This document shows positions 36,322 through 48,596 of a stretch of DNA of 64,000 nt, one piece after another. The notes below the pieces were generated by a model that searched no databases, was not told where the DNA came from, and saw only the letters and a program-made list of their open reading frames with translations. The translations under genes and the position numbers were made by a program. Within the stretch, counting starts at the first letter, position 1. Every line of letters begins with the position of its first letter. The stretch is from Dillenia suffruticosa (Eukaryota; Streptophyta; Magnoliopsida; Dilleniales; Dilleniaceae), in the NCBI GenBank assembly GCA_033439265.1, contig JAVTVX010000024.1:10709001-10773000 (forward strand). Direction: 5' to 3'.

Positions 36322-37519
36322 TCTCCCACTTGCACACGAAAGCATTTTCATCCATCACGAGATCACAACTTATGCGATCGCCTATATCACCCTACTGGAT
36401 TTTCATATTAGATTGGGTGTCGTGCGATTGACGAGTACACCTGCAAATAAAGACTTCTCGATACACCTGTTAAAATGTTCGAGAAGTCAACGTTAGTACA
36501 ATAATAAGTTCGCAGCACCCCAGATCCAAGACTAGTTACATCCATCGAGCTACTTTCCTCAACGAAAATAATTCTTTATAATTCGCTCGAATATGTATTC
36601 ACTATTATGTTCTAATCCCAACATGGAAGAATACAAGAGACCGGTCGGTGAATACGGTCGGTGAATACTATATCACGATGTAACATCAATTGGTCTTCCT
36701 TTTCCCAGACTTGAATCTATCAGTTTTAACGCAGTTGCTTTCCTAGACTTGTCCCTTAGACCTCAATTTATATTCCGGGCCATCGGTAAACAGATTAAGG
36801 TAGCAAACACCGAATCAAAACTTCAAGAGTCAGCCGAAAGTAATAAGGGTACAAGAGATCCCACCCCGTGGATCTCGGGTCTCACACAGTGGAGTTCAGG
36901 GATAAAATTTGTAATCAGTGTCTCAAACTAAATAGCTCCCGCTATCCCTAGTCGTCTTTATCATACACGGTATGAAACGTGTACCACAGTGTTATTTCTC
37001 ATCTCTCAAAGGGCGTATGTCAGATGTTTTTAACACTATGCAGATATGAGACTCAATCTACGCATAAGACTTTACCCAGAGATCTCAGAGAGAGTTCTTC
37101 AGAGGCAATCTCACAGATTGCAGGTGTTTTCTGAGATCTCAAACCTGGCTTCTAGCAGATAACATGGATGTGGGTACGTCCATGTCAGTCATATCACATA
37201 TGACCTTATTCTGAACACATATCAGGACGACTTATGTTCTAACAGCGCTACTCTTAAATTCTCTTACAGCTAAAAACTGTCTTATCTCTGCTCGCTCAGA
37301 GCTGGAGGTGGTCACTCGTGTGAGAGAGTCGACCTCGTCTGCCTGACATCTATAATAACATCACAGTATATATATATATATGATAATAAAAGTAAGTGCA
37401 TTGATTAAAATTCAATACTTATGTGATTGAATAATGTATCATATATATATATATAAATCAATAAAGTATCAATATAGTCAGTACTAACTGAGCAATGTCA
37501 ATTAAATCCTCAAACCCAA
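36322..37519 (-). other. Long 3' noncoding region of copia element A
   Basis: About 1.2 kb separates the pol stop from the polypurine tract. It contains a GGTCGGTGAATAC tandem pair near 36643-36670 and a TA-rich run at 37367-37385. No domain recognised. Copia element C has a similar 1-kb region at 29190-30219. Confidence 0.6.
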
Positions 37520-40500
37520 TTACTTTCTATGTCCTAAGAAGGAGTCTCTAGTAATCGGTTTGGTGAAGGGATCAGCTACTATGCTGTGTATCGAAATTTA
37601 CCTGATGGTTATTTCACCCTTCTCAATAATGTCTTTTACAAAATGATATATGGTGTCTATGTGTTTGGTCCTACTATGAAACTTAAGGTTTCGAGTATAG
37701 GCGATAGCGGCGTGATGATCATAATAAATCATTACTGGTCTCCCACTATCCGCTATAATCCCTAAGTCATCTAATAGTTTTCGGAGCCAAACACTCTCCT
37801 AAACTACAATAGAACAAGCCATGAACTCAGCCTCCATGGTTGATAGAGCAACACAGGTTTGCTTTTTACTGCTCCATGAAATGACACCACCATTGAGCAA
37901 AAAAGTAAAACCTGATATCGATTTACGTTTATCCAAATCGCCTCCCCAATCGGCGTCCGAATAATCCACAAGGCGCAAATCGCCTCCTCCATAATACAGA
38001 GAGAGGTTTGCAGTTCCCTTAAGATATTGGAAAATCCTTTTCACTGCTCTCCAGTGATCTCTTCCAGGATTCGCCTGATACCTACTCACCAGACCGACTG
38101 CATAACTTATGTCTGGTCTTGTACACAACATTGCGTACATTAGGCTTCCCACCGCACTGGAGTAAGGTAATTTACTCATTTCCCTCACTTCATCCTGAGT
38201 TTTAGGATACATTTCCAGGCTCAAGCCTTCACCTTTGAGTTTTAGGACACATTTCCAGGCTCAAGCCTTCACCTTTGGCAATCGGAGTATCTATGGGATT
38301 ACAATCACTCATCTCAAAACGTTCGAGAATTTTTCTAATGTATGTCTCTTGTGAAAGAGCCAACATTCTTCTCAAACGATCCCTCTGGATCTCAACTCCG
38401 ATGATGAACTCAGCTTCACCCATGTCTTTCATATCAAAGTTAGATGACAACCATGTTTTGATAGTCTTTATATACTCAATGTTGTTCCCGGCCAATATTA
38501 TGTCATCAACATTCAATGATAGGATCACAAATGAATTATCACCCCGTATTAGATAGACACAATGATCCTTCTCGACCATTCTAAAACCATAAGATATCAC
38601 AGTCTCATGAAATCTTAGATACCACCGTCTGGATAACTGTTTTAGGCCATATATCGACTTCTGAAGTCGACAGACTTTGTCCTTTTGACCTACTAGAACA
38701 AACCCCGAGGGTTGTTCCATGTAGACCTCTTCATCCAAATTCCCGTTAAGGAAAGTGGTCTTAACATCCATCTGGTGTAACTTCAGATCCATACTTGCGA
38801 CAATCGCCAAAAGCAAACGGATCGATGTAAACTTGACTACTAGGAGAAAGTCTCCTCATAGTCAATGCCCTTTGTCTGTGTGTAACCCTTGGCTACAAGA
38901 CGGGGCTTATACCTCTCGATCGATCTATCGACCTTCCTCTTGATTTTGAGAACCCACTTGTTTCCAATGGCCTTTCTTTTCTCAAGCAGGTCAACTAAAT
39001 CCCAGATCCCTTTGACTTTCATTGATTCCAATTCTTCCTTCATGGCCTCTAACCATTGGCCCTTGGCAGGACCTTCAAGAGCCTCATTGAATGTGCTTAG
39101 CTCCTCATCGTCTTCGGGAGTAACAATTAGGATCTCATCCTCAATCGGGAAGTGACGACATGGTACGTGTCCCCGACTACTCCTACGAGGAGGAGGAGCC
39201 ATTGCACCTTCAGATGGAACACTCCCACTAGGACCAAGATTCACATCAGGTTTTTTAGTCCCTCCGCTGGGTTCGGCTGAGCCGTTAGGTTCATCCATCT
39301 CATAGAAGGCGATGTCTTGATCGATTTCACCTCTCTTAGGAAAATTATTTTCGAGAAATATGGCATCACGAGACTCTATTTCAGTCACTGTGCCGTCCGT
39401 ATGTTCTCCTTGGAACACATGTACCTTGGAGTGTTCAGAGTATTTAAGAAAAATATACTTCTTTTCTCGCGAGCCTAACTTGCCATATTTGTGCGAGAAA
39501 TCATAAACATACGCGGTACAACCCCATGGTCTCAAATGGTTAAGGTCAGGCTGTCTCCCTGTCCAAAACTCGTTTGTGGTGCTGACTACGGACTTTATTG
39601 GGATACGGTTAAGGACGTAGTCTGTAGTCAATAACGCATCCCCCCAATGGGAGATGGGTAAATTGGTCTGCGCCATCATTGACCTCACCATCTCTAAAAG
39701 ACTTCTATTCATTCTCTCAACTACTCCGTTCTGCTGAGAAGTGGCAGGAATAGTCAGCTGTCTCGTAATACCTCTATCGAAACAGAGTTCTTTAAATTGT
39801 TCCGACAAATACTCGCGCCCTCGATCGGTTCTAAGGGTTTTCACCCTCAAGTCTAATTGATTCTCAATCTCGCTTGTAAATCTCGTAAAGCACTCTAGTA
39901 CCTCAAATTTATGCGAGATCAGGTAGACGTAACTGAAACGCGTGTAATCATCAATGAACGTAATAAAGTATGCGACTCCGTTTCTGGCTCTCACATTCAT
40001 TGGTCCACAAATATCAGAATGGACCAATTGCAATGGAGTCCCAGCTCTCATTGCTTTCTCAAATGGTTTTCTAGTAGCTTTGTCCACAAGGCAAAACTTA
40101 CACACGGGCAACTGGACCTTGGTTAGTGGGCCCAACAAGCCACTCGTAGCTAAACGGGTCATCCTTTTTTGCCCTATATAGCCAAGTCTGCTATGCCATA
40201 CAAACACATCATCCACAACACTATCAGATGCAAAGACAATAGGAGATGAATGAACATTTTCATAAAATGGAATAAAATCCAGTACATAAAGTCTCTCACG
40301 GACTAAATCAGAATAAATAAAAAAACTATCATCATTGTAAATGAAAACTTTAGAGTTTCCCAACAAAACGGAATATTCCAACTGGTCTAAATATCGAACA
40401 GAAATGAGATTCCGCCGAATCTTAGGAGCATACAATACGTCATGTAGATACAGGGTTTGGTCATTACGAAACATCAGCTTGCATGTGTCAATCCCTCTTA

Positions 40501-41539
40501 CTTCCACAAATGCTCCGTTCCCCACATATAGCCTTCTCGCATGGGGACTCAAACGGCGGAATTCTACAAATGCACTCCTGTCACGAGTTACATGGTCCGT
40601 GGCTCCTAAGTCTACAATCCACAAAGGAGAAGAGTTAGTGAGCATCACACTAGATGACACATAACTCAAACCATGTAAAGAAGAAGGACTTACCTTTCGC
40701 TCGCCACACTCGCGTGCGAAATGCCCATGCTTGCCACATACATAGCATTGGACCTTGCTCTTGTCAAGCTCCTTCTTCTTGCATTTCTGTCCTTTATCAT
40801 CGATTTTGGCAGATAGCTTCCTCTTGCCTTGGCCCTTGGGCTTCTTCTCATGTTTGCACCACTTGCGCTTGATCCCTCGGGAGCCCTTGCTTGACTCCGT
40901 GATGTTAACATGAGTAGAAGTGGACCTCACAACCTCCTGGCGCTCCTCCTCTAGCTCACAATGCCTACTCACATCCCTGAAAGTATGAATACTCTCAGTG
41001 TGTGTGAGATAGGTCTTAACCACATCCCAGGAGTCAGGCAAAGATTGGATCACACCCATCACCTGAAGCTCGTTAGACATTGACTCCCCCATACTCTTTA
41101 GAGAAGCGATCATACTCGACATGTGCATCAAATGCTGTTTCATAGTATGATCAGTCCTCTTCTTATATGTAATAAACTTATGCATCAGCATTCTCAACTT
41201 AGGAGCTGACGCAGAGCCAAAGTACTCTTTCAGAGCAAGCCAAATAGACTTCGCAGTGGAATACTGCTCATAAACCGGGATTAGCTCATCGTGCATACAG
41301 TTAAGAAGGATCACCCTAGCTTGGTCATCCTTCTTCTTCCAAGCACGATACACCTCTTGATCCTATTTTCCTTGTTCTGTTGGAACCTCCCCTAGATCCA
41401 CCATCTCGTGTCTAAGAACCTCCCCGAGTTCTTGTTCCTCGAAGACAAACTGAATATTTCGGTGCCAGATTTCATAGTTGTCACCATTCAGTTTCTCTCC
41501 CTTAACGAGATCCAGAACTATTTTCTTTGTAGCAGCCAT
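37520..41539 (-). pseudogene. Copia gag-pol polyprotein of element A, broken
   Basis: Order: gag from ATG 41539, zinc knuckle CYVCGKHGHFAREC near 40720, protease WIVDLGATDHV (Leu for the usual Ser after the catalytic Asp), integrase HHCC and DDE core (VHSDICGP, TLRTDRGRE, NGVVERMN), RT and RNase H (DADWGGD, STMEAEF). Breaks: TAG at 41363-41365 in gag, a one-base frameshift near 38842 at the start of RT, RT active site NVDD where YVDD is usual, a 40-bp tandem duplication at 38198-38277 that shifts frame, and stops after 37799 in RNase H. The 837-codon frame 41353-38840 is the largest open piece. The element cannot move by itself. Confidence 0.93.
38198..38277. repeat. 40-bp tandem duplication in copia A pol
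   Basis: 38198-38237 and 38238-38277 are two copies of the same 40-mer with one difference (GGATACA versus GGACACA). The length is not a multiple of three, so it separates the RT and RNase H frames. Confidence 0.95.
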
Positions 41540-42719
41540 GTCTCTGTTACACAGAAAATAGAGACGTTAGTGACAAATGATACTTTAATACATAATTTTA
41601 TATACCCTACAAATCATCAAAACCAAAACGACTCAAATACAGACCCCAAAACGAGCATATGAGTCAACAGACCCCATATACCACAATTCAGGATTGCATC
41701 TCACCGTTCGGACTAAAATTCGGTACATAAAAACCCACATTTAGTCACTTTTATCATGAAATCCTTTAAAAATTGGAAAAATCCAATTTTAGGTGAACCT
41801 ACGTGCCACCGGATGGGTCCACGCTCCTCCACGCGCCTTCACGCGCCGGTGGCGAGTCCCCACGCGCCTCCACACGCCGGAGACGGTTCTAGCGCGTGCC
41901 TAAACGCGCTGCACGTTTGGCACGCGCCTACACGCGCTTGGGAAGCATGTACCACACGCGCCCACGCGCAGGGGCGTATTTCACGCGCGTGACCGGTCGG
42001 ACTGTGTTCAGGTCGGATCGGTCCGGGTCAGACCGGGGGTCGGGTCGGACCGAGTCCGACCTGCTCCCTCTGTCTCACGCGCTCTCGCACGCGTGATCGT
42101 CACACACCAAGTACACACGCCTCAGCACGCGTGTCCTTCACACGCCCGCGGGTTGGGTCCCTTCTTCTTCGCCCGACAGGTCTGCAATCGGATTTTCCGA
42201 CACGATTTCTGGAAAATGCATTTTCGGCCTGTTTTTCACCGCGATTCTTGCCGGAAAATTATTTTGGACATCCCAAAAATATCCGAAACTTGATCTTTGG
42301 GTTACTTGCGCCCTGAACGCGGCGAAATATGTATCCAAGTTTTGGCCTTCCACGACCTCGTCGGAAAAATCCAGTTTCTGGCAACGACAACATGCAATAT
42401 GCATACCAAAATGTAGATCTAGATGCTAGGAACTCAAATCTATAATTCTTTTGTGAAGATTCCTTCTAAATCTTGACAAATTTGGGGTTTCTTTGTTGTG
42501 GTCATTATTCACGGCTTAGAAGTTTGACCGGAATTTTTATGGCCTAATCGTGCTCAGAAAATTACGAAAAAATCATATTCGTGACCTACGTGATATGGGT
42601 AACATCATGGTATTTTCAGATTCACGAAATGTATCCCTGATCCGAACCCCAAATTGTACATGCTCATTTTAATGCCCAAATTAATTCCGAAAATTTATTT
42701 TAAAATAAATCTAACTTGG
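41540..42719 (-). other. Leader of copia element A with CACGCG-rich block
   Basis: About 1.2 kb of noncoding leader lies between the primer-binding site and the gag ATG. 41810-42150 is strikingly GC-rich with repeated CACGCGCC words, in contrast to its AT-rich surroundings. The paralogous leader of element B has a similar GC-rich block at 46600-47060. Confidence 0.75.
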
Positions 42720-42731
42720 TTTTGATACCAA
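42720..42731 (-). promoter_or_regulatory. Primer-binding site of copia element A
   Basis: Minus strand reads TTGGTATCAAAACC directly after the LTR end, an initiator Met tRNA site with two changes from TTGGTATCAGAGCC. Confidence 0.8.
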
Positions 42732-43209
42732 TGATAGGTTTATATGCGCATACACATGCGGAAGCGTGCGAAATTTTCAGAATCATAAAATATTAAGGTT
42801 TTTGGGCATACCTCAAGAGTAGATCGTAAAAATCCAGGCAACCACGAATCTCGATCAAACGACCTCGCCGTCGGGATGATAACCACGAAACTCGAGCTAT
42901 CATCGCAATACCACAACACCACAATTGAAATCCTGTGACACAAAATCTCTACACAGAATTTTTGTTTTTTTTTTTTTAAAACTCTCTCTCAAGGGGATAA
43001 TTTTTTCTCTCATTCAATTGTGCCTCTTCACAATTGTTTTTGTGCAAAAATAGTGTTGCCTAGGGTTTGCCCTAATTTACATATACTTCCGTCACGACAC
43101 ATGGTAGGTAATTCAAATCCATCGGTTACCATTTATGAATTTTAGAAAGTGAGAAAATTTTCATTTTCTAAACATGAAAAGATGCCCTACGTGGACATTA
43201 ATTCCTTCA
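42732..43209 (-). mobile_element. 5' LTR of copia element A
   Basis: 478 bp, sense start TGAAGGAATTAATG, sense end CCTATCA followed by the primer-binding site. It pairs with 35840-36321. Confidence 0.92.
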
Positions 43210-44255
43210 ACAACACTTAGATGCTTTTCTACCTTGAAAATGTCAAAAAGAAGGGATATAAAGAGTAAATATGATCTTAAAAAGGAGTGTCCAGCAAAGA
43301 ATATAAAGTGCACATTAACTCAGAACTTAAATAAACATTTCCTTCGAATCCACTAAATGAATAATTAGGAGTTGCCAATGCACCAATATCTTTCAAATTA
43401 AATGAACAAATAAGTGTGACCACTGAGTCCCAGAAAGAGGAGAGTGCACAAGGATTGAAAATTTCTGTCATCTATCAGAGCATAAAATAATTTTGCTCAT
43501 TGCAAAGAGTATAAATTTTTAATATGATATCCTCATGTCTAAAAGTTTACACCCAATCAAAAACTACTGTCAATCAATGTTGGGTGTGATGAATTTTATC
43601 GGGATTAAATGATGGTACAAACAAAATTTGAAAGAAAGAAATTCACAGGCAGCTACACTTTATCAACTAACCTTGACAGGTATAACAATCTCATATAAGA
43701 GTAAAGCATCCCTGGCAGCATGATAGAGTTCCACCGCCACTCTTGTAGATGACAAACAAACATCCTACACAGTTTACAATCAAGAACTCAAATGATGGAA
43801 CTAACTGATCCAACCCCCCCCCCCAAAACCAAAAAAAAAAAAATGAAAGTAATAATTCAAACATTAAGGAAATGCACTTTTAGTCCACGGGTATATATCT
43901 TTGATAGAGTAATGACAATTTGAATTATTCAATGTGCGTTTGCAGAAAAGCGTTTGTTTTTTTTCTACAAATTTCTTCTTTTTCCTTTTTTCATGGCATG
44001 GTAAGCTTGGAATTAGGAACGTTCTTTAAAATGATTATTAAACAAGAAATAAAGAAAGAACAAACATTTCCATAGAGTCATAGCAAAAAGGAAGCTGTAA
44101 TCACTCTGGGTTTTGCTTACCTGGAGTGTTCCATGTACTAGCTCCATTAACTCAATAGCTGCTTCAGACACCATGCATCTTTCTTACAACAAGAGCAGGT
44201 CAACCACATGATCTGAAGATTTTCCAACACCACCGTCATTCTCCAACCTGGGACC

Positions 44256-45594
44256 CTTCAAGGGGTGGGGTTATATTTTTTAGTGGGGCAAACCATATTT
44301 TTTTTGGGGGGGGGGGGACACTCCCTTCACCCCTAATTAGAGGTGCATGCTTAGTACTTCGAAATAAAACTGGATACTTGAACTAACATTGATATGATTA
44401 ATTATGGACATAGAGATAATGACAAGTAGTTGCTGCATAATAATGTACAATAAAACATGCATGAAACAGAACAGAAGGAAGCACTAAGGTGGTGTGCTTG
44501 CAATGCAAGCCCTGCAGAAACAATACTATTCCATAAAAAATGCTGCCCTATCAGATAAAAAATCCATCTGTAATGCAGGGTAACAAGTCTGCTTTGGAGC
44601 TAGCAACAGGATACGTGGTAAGTGGTAACTTATTCAGAGCCATGAAGCAACCACTAGACATGTATGTGTAGTATCATTTTCTTTTTGATCAAGCTCTGTA
44701 TGTGTGTGTGTGTGTGTGTGTATAGAATTTTTCTTAGTAAACTAATGCTTGCATGACTTCTGGCTTTTTTGGTACTTCCATCTAGCTATTGGCGTAGTTT
44801 TGAAATTGTGGTCGCACAGCTGTCAGAAAGATGCCATAGGATATAAGTGAGATAAGGAACCATATTTCAATGGGTGTTAACATTGAGCACCAGCATGAAT
44901 GTATAGCCGCTGCCTTGATTATCAATATGGTGATTATGAATGTGGAGCTGACATTGGTCTTTTTTTGTGCACTATTTGGTATTTTTGGCATACATTTGGT
45001 TTGTAGCTTTTTTTTTTTTGGATTGGATAACATATTTGAATTATTTAGAAAATTTGCATTTATTTCCTAGTTTCTCTAATTTTAAACTTCGATCTTTTTA
45101 CTTTTCATCCTGAGAACGTTATTGCAAAATTTTCTCATCCTCAAAGCCTGTACTGCAGATCAACTGTTATGGAATACAGATACTTAAGATGTACTTGTAA
45201 AGCTGTTTTGTGAAGCAGCATGTGTGCAGCTTAAACAATAAGAAGTTGACTTGCATCACAACGATTTTCTTTTGCATCTCATCAACTTCCATCTCCCTAG
45301 ACTGTGTTGTTGGTGTGTTAACCAAAACAGATGGGCTAGTGATCACCATTGGAGGGCCAAAAATTGCAGATGGGAAGTAGCTCAAATTGGAATTATTCTC
45401 TCCATTTTTTCTTTTGATCACTTCGTTTTTTGGACATGTGTTGCAGGAACAAGAATGATAATAGACAATGGCAAGGAAGGGAAATGAGTGAGGTGCTTAA
45501 CTAGAACAGAACAGGTTAAGCATTTGACTTTGGTTTGAATGACCTAACTTATTAAAGAGTATCAACTAACGCATTAAGGTTTGGTTTCTAGATG
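44256..45594. other. Probable ZW10-like gene intron/flank, no clear exon
   Basis: It contains a G15 run at 44306-44320 and a GT microsatellite at 44699-44722. The minus frame at 45421-45167 has a moderately plausible coding look (SAIFGPPMVITSPSVLV) but no recognised family, so it is not called a gene. Confidence 0.45.
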
Positions 45595-46071
45595 TGTTGG
45601 AATATGCTTGAGGGGCATTTTGATAATTTTGGGATAATAGGTAACTACCATTATCTCATTTACCACCCCATTAATCCCTATGTAATGACTTTTTTCTAAT
45701 GATTTGGAAGTGCCGTATGTGAAAAAAATCTTACTCTTTCTCCTTAAGTGAGAGTTTGGGGAATAGACAAGGTGGTTAGGGTTTTAAGTGAAATGCACAC
45801 ATCTCTAGAGAGAGAGACATATTGAGGGTTTGAGAATTTCTGCGTAGAAAAATCTCTCTCATCAAAGGATTCATTGGACTTGAGGCTTGAGGCATTGTGG
45901 TACTGCGATGGTGGTTTGATTATGTGATCACCATCCCGACCGTGCAATCTATTCGAGCAATTTAACGACTCAGTTGGATTTTTGGAGACCCTATATGTTA
46001 AGGTATTTATCCCGAAAATCCCAATCTTTTTATTACGCTTCCGTGTACGCATCTTGTGTCAATTAAATTCA
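45595..46071 (+). mobile_element. 5' LTR of copia element B
   Basis: It starts TGTTGGAATATGC and ends AAATTCA before the primer-binding site. Its length matches the 478- and 482-bp LTRs of element A, and it shares CTCCGTG/TACGCAT-type end blocks, but sequence identity is modest. Confidence 0.75.
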
Positions 46072-46599
46072 ATATTGGTATCAGACTATAGTTGGATTTA
46101 ATTAAAATTTTTTTCAGAATTTTTGGGAATAAAATAAATAGGGTAAAAAATTTTGGGATCCGGATTATGGATGAGTTTCATGAATCTGAGTATACCACGA
46201 GAATACCCATGGCCCAAACATTACAAAAATGATTTTTATTGAATTTTTTGAATATTTTAAGACCATGAAAAGTTCGGTCAAATTTGCCACCATACGGACT
46301 TTAAAACCTTAGATGTATAGCTTTAGAGGGCAAATTGATTTGTGAGAATGGTTTAAATATGTTCCTTATGCATAAATCTATATTTTAATGTAATTTATTA
46401 TGAGTTTCGGTTGTCGAAAATTGAGTTTCAAAAATGATCGCGGAAGGCCGAAACTTGGATCCTAGATTTGCCGAGATGAGGCTAAAATCCAATTAAAATC
46501 GAGTCAAAAATGGTTAGATAATGATTAATAACAAATTTCCAATGAAAATCACATAAAAAATAGACCGAAAATGAGTTTTTTGCAATCCGGGTCGAGGAC

Positions 46600-47060
46600 C
46601 CGTTGTAGGACTAGTCGGGCAAAGAAGACCAGACCCAAACCCATGGGCGCATGCACTGCATGCGCGATGAGATGCGTCCAACACACAGGAGAGGGGCGCA
46701 TGAGATTCACGTGCAGGGATGGTGGATTAAGCTAGCGCGTGACATTCATGCACATTGAGGCGCGTGAACGATCCGGGTCGGAGTGGATCCGGGTCTGGGC
46801 ACTGACCCGCATCCCCACCCTAGAATTGATTCGGGAGCACGTGTGAGTGCGTGGCACATGCACCGTGAGAGGGCTTGGTGCGTGTGGGTGCGTCCACCAA
46901 GCCCTGTAGTGCTTCTGGCACATGGGCAAGACCCAAGTGCATGCGTGGGAGTGCGTGACATGCTCTCCATGTGTCTGGCGGGTTTACCATATTGCTACCG
47001 GCGCGTGGTAGCGAGTGGATGCGTGCCACCGGCACATGGCGGCGCATGAGGACCCGACGG
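46600..47060 (+). repeat. GC-rich GCGCATG/GCGTG block in element B leader
   Basis: Repeated words such as GCGCATG, GTGCGTG and GCGCGTG give a GC content far above the flanks. It is positionally equivalent to the CACGCGCC block of element A. Confidence 0.65.
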
Positions 47061-47796
47061 TACGTCAAGTTATCTAAATATGGATTTTTTCATTTTTTTG
47101 AGGGTCCTATCTCCATATTTATGACTATTTGTGGGTTTTTATGTACCGAATCTAAGTTCGAATGGCATGATGCGATTCTGGGTTGTGGTGTATGGTGTCT
47201 ATTGCACTACAAAAAAACAGCCTTTTACCCACAAATTTAGCGATGAAAATTTTAAAAAAATTCGTCGCTAAAATCATTAGTGACGGATTTAGCAACGAAA
47301 AATTTTTCGTCGCTAATAACGCGTCGCAAAAATTTAGCGATAAAATTAAAAATCCGTCGCTAAATTTAGCGACGAAAATCTGGAATCCGTCGCTAAATTT
47401 AGCGACAAATAAGTTTTCGTCGCTAATATTCGTCACAAAATTTAGCGACGAAAAATTATTCGTCGTTAAATTTAGCGACAGTTAATTTTTGTTTTGTCGC
47501 TAAAATCCGTCGCTAATTTAGGAGAAATCAAATCCGTCAAAAAATTATTCGTCGCTGAATTAGTGACGGATTTGAAATTCGTCGCCCAAATCCGTCGCTG
47601 AATTAGCGACGGATTCAAATTCGTCGCTGATTCCATATACCTTGGCCATCAGCCAGCCACGTGCCCACCCACCCCAGCATCCCCAGCCACGTGCCCACCC
47701 ACCCCAGCACCCCCACCTGCCCGCCCGAGCCCGCCCAAGCCAGCTCCCCACCTGCCCGCCCGAGTCAGCACCCCAACGCAGCATCAGCTGGAAAAT

Positions 47797-47890
47797 ACCG
47801 CGCTTTTGCCTCCACCGTGATTCGAACTCCGAACTCCTGCACGAACCCTGCACACACACACAATGTGTAAACCAACCACTGAGCCAAACA
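47797..47890 (-). other. tRNA-like box A/box B pair (minus) in CACTA 2
   Basis: Minus strand reads TGGCTCAGTGGTTGG (box A-like), then about 45 bases later GGAGTTCGAATCAC (box B-like). It resembles the 5' part of a tRNA-derived SINE or a decayed tRNA; the cloverleaf is not complete. Confidence 0.45.
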
Positions 47891-48492
47891 TATTATTGTG
47901 ATATAAATTTATTTTTTTATTATTTATTACATTTTTTTCACATTTTTCTAACAATAATAAAATAATATATAATAACAATTTAAAATAATAAAAATAAAAA
48001 CTTTTTTTATTTATACCACCAATCTAAAATAATATTAATTAAAAATATTACCACCAATCTAAAATAATATTAATTAAAAATAATAAATATGATAATTTTT
48101 AATAAAATAAAAAATAATAAAATACTAATTTAAAATAAAATAATAAATTAATTAAAAAAATATATTAATATTATATATTGATTTCTTCTTTTTTCTTTTA
48201 TTTTATTATTCTATTATTCTTTTTCATTTTTATTTTATTTTTTTAATCCATAATTTAAAAATGCATCTCAAAACAATAAAATTATAATTATCAATAAATT
48301 ATAACATATTAATAATTTAAAAAATCTAAATATTTATTCACAAAATATTTTTATTCAAATTTCAATAAAATTATTATATATAAGAAATGAAAATAGAAAT
48401 AAAAAAAAACCAATGGAAAAAAAAAAAGTAAGAATAGGAAACAAAAAGGTGGAAAAAGTTGGAAGAAAGAAAATAAAAAAATTGTCACACAA

Positions 48493-48562
48493 CACTAGGT
48501 AGTATGGTGGTGATATATACTTTGTTCAAATCCGAAGTCCAAGGTTTGATTCCCTACACCCT
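48493..48562 (+). other. tRNA-like box A/box B pair (plus) in CACTA 2
   Basis: TAGGTAGTATGGTGGTGAT resembles box A and CAAGGTTTGATTCCC resembles box B about 45 bases later. It lies in the opposite orientation to the pair at 47797-47890 and just upstream of the GC minisatellite. Confidence 0.4.
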
Positions 48563-48596
48563 CTACCTACATGCATGTTTTTTTAGTATTAAAACA

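Larger units (their letters stand above)
35840..43209 (-). mobile_element. Complete Ty1/copia element A, TSD ACAAC
   Basis: 7370 bp with 3' LTR 35840-36321, 5' LTR 42732-43209, primer-binding site, leader, gag-pol and polypurine tract GCAAGTGGGAGAT. Target duplication ACAAC lies at 35835-35839 and 43210-43214. The two LTRs differ at four of their first 60 bases, so the insertion is not recent. It interrupts an exon of the ZW10-like gene in the same orientation. Confidence 0.95.
35762..44255 (-). pseudogene. ZW10: ZW10-like gene fragment split by a copia insertion
   Basis: Three minus-strand exons are visible: 44255-44121 (5' end approximate), 43764-43672 and 43232-43210 joined to 35834-35762. 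Exon a ends SEAAIELMELVHGTLQ but carries an in-frame TAA just before ERCMVSEAA. Exon b is open (DVCLSSTRVAVELYHAARDA, then LLLYEIVIPVK). Exon c is open once the insertion is removed (VEKHLSVVNQAPVLVHND, then MLYPSREILGLPFE). Splice signals (TAG/GT, AAG/GT) and phase 0 fit throughout. The pattern with H-N-D/N-x-x-Y and an LGL/F motif matches my recollection of plant and animal ZW10, a kinetochore and ER-Golgi tethering (RZZ, Dsl1-type) subunit. Upstream and downstream exons are not seen, so this is a broken copy. A database search would settle the family. Confidence 0.7.

Noticed and set aside
36051..36431. 126-codon plus-strand frame.
   Set aside because: It lies antisense within the copia A 3' LTR and adjoining noncoding DNA; its mirror in the 5' LTR is not open.
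45167..45421. 84-codon minus-strand frame with a protein-like look.
   Set aside because: No known domain, no supporting splice structure with the ZW10-like exons; could be an exon of that gene's missing part but not supportable.
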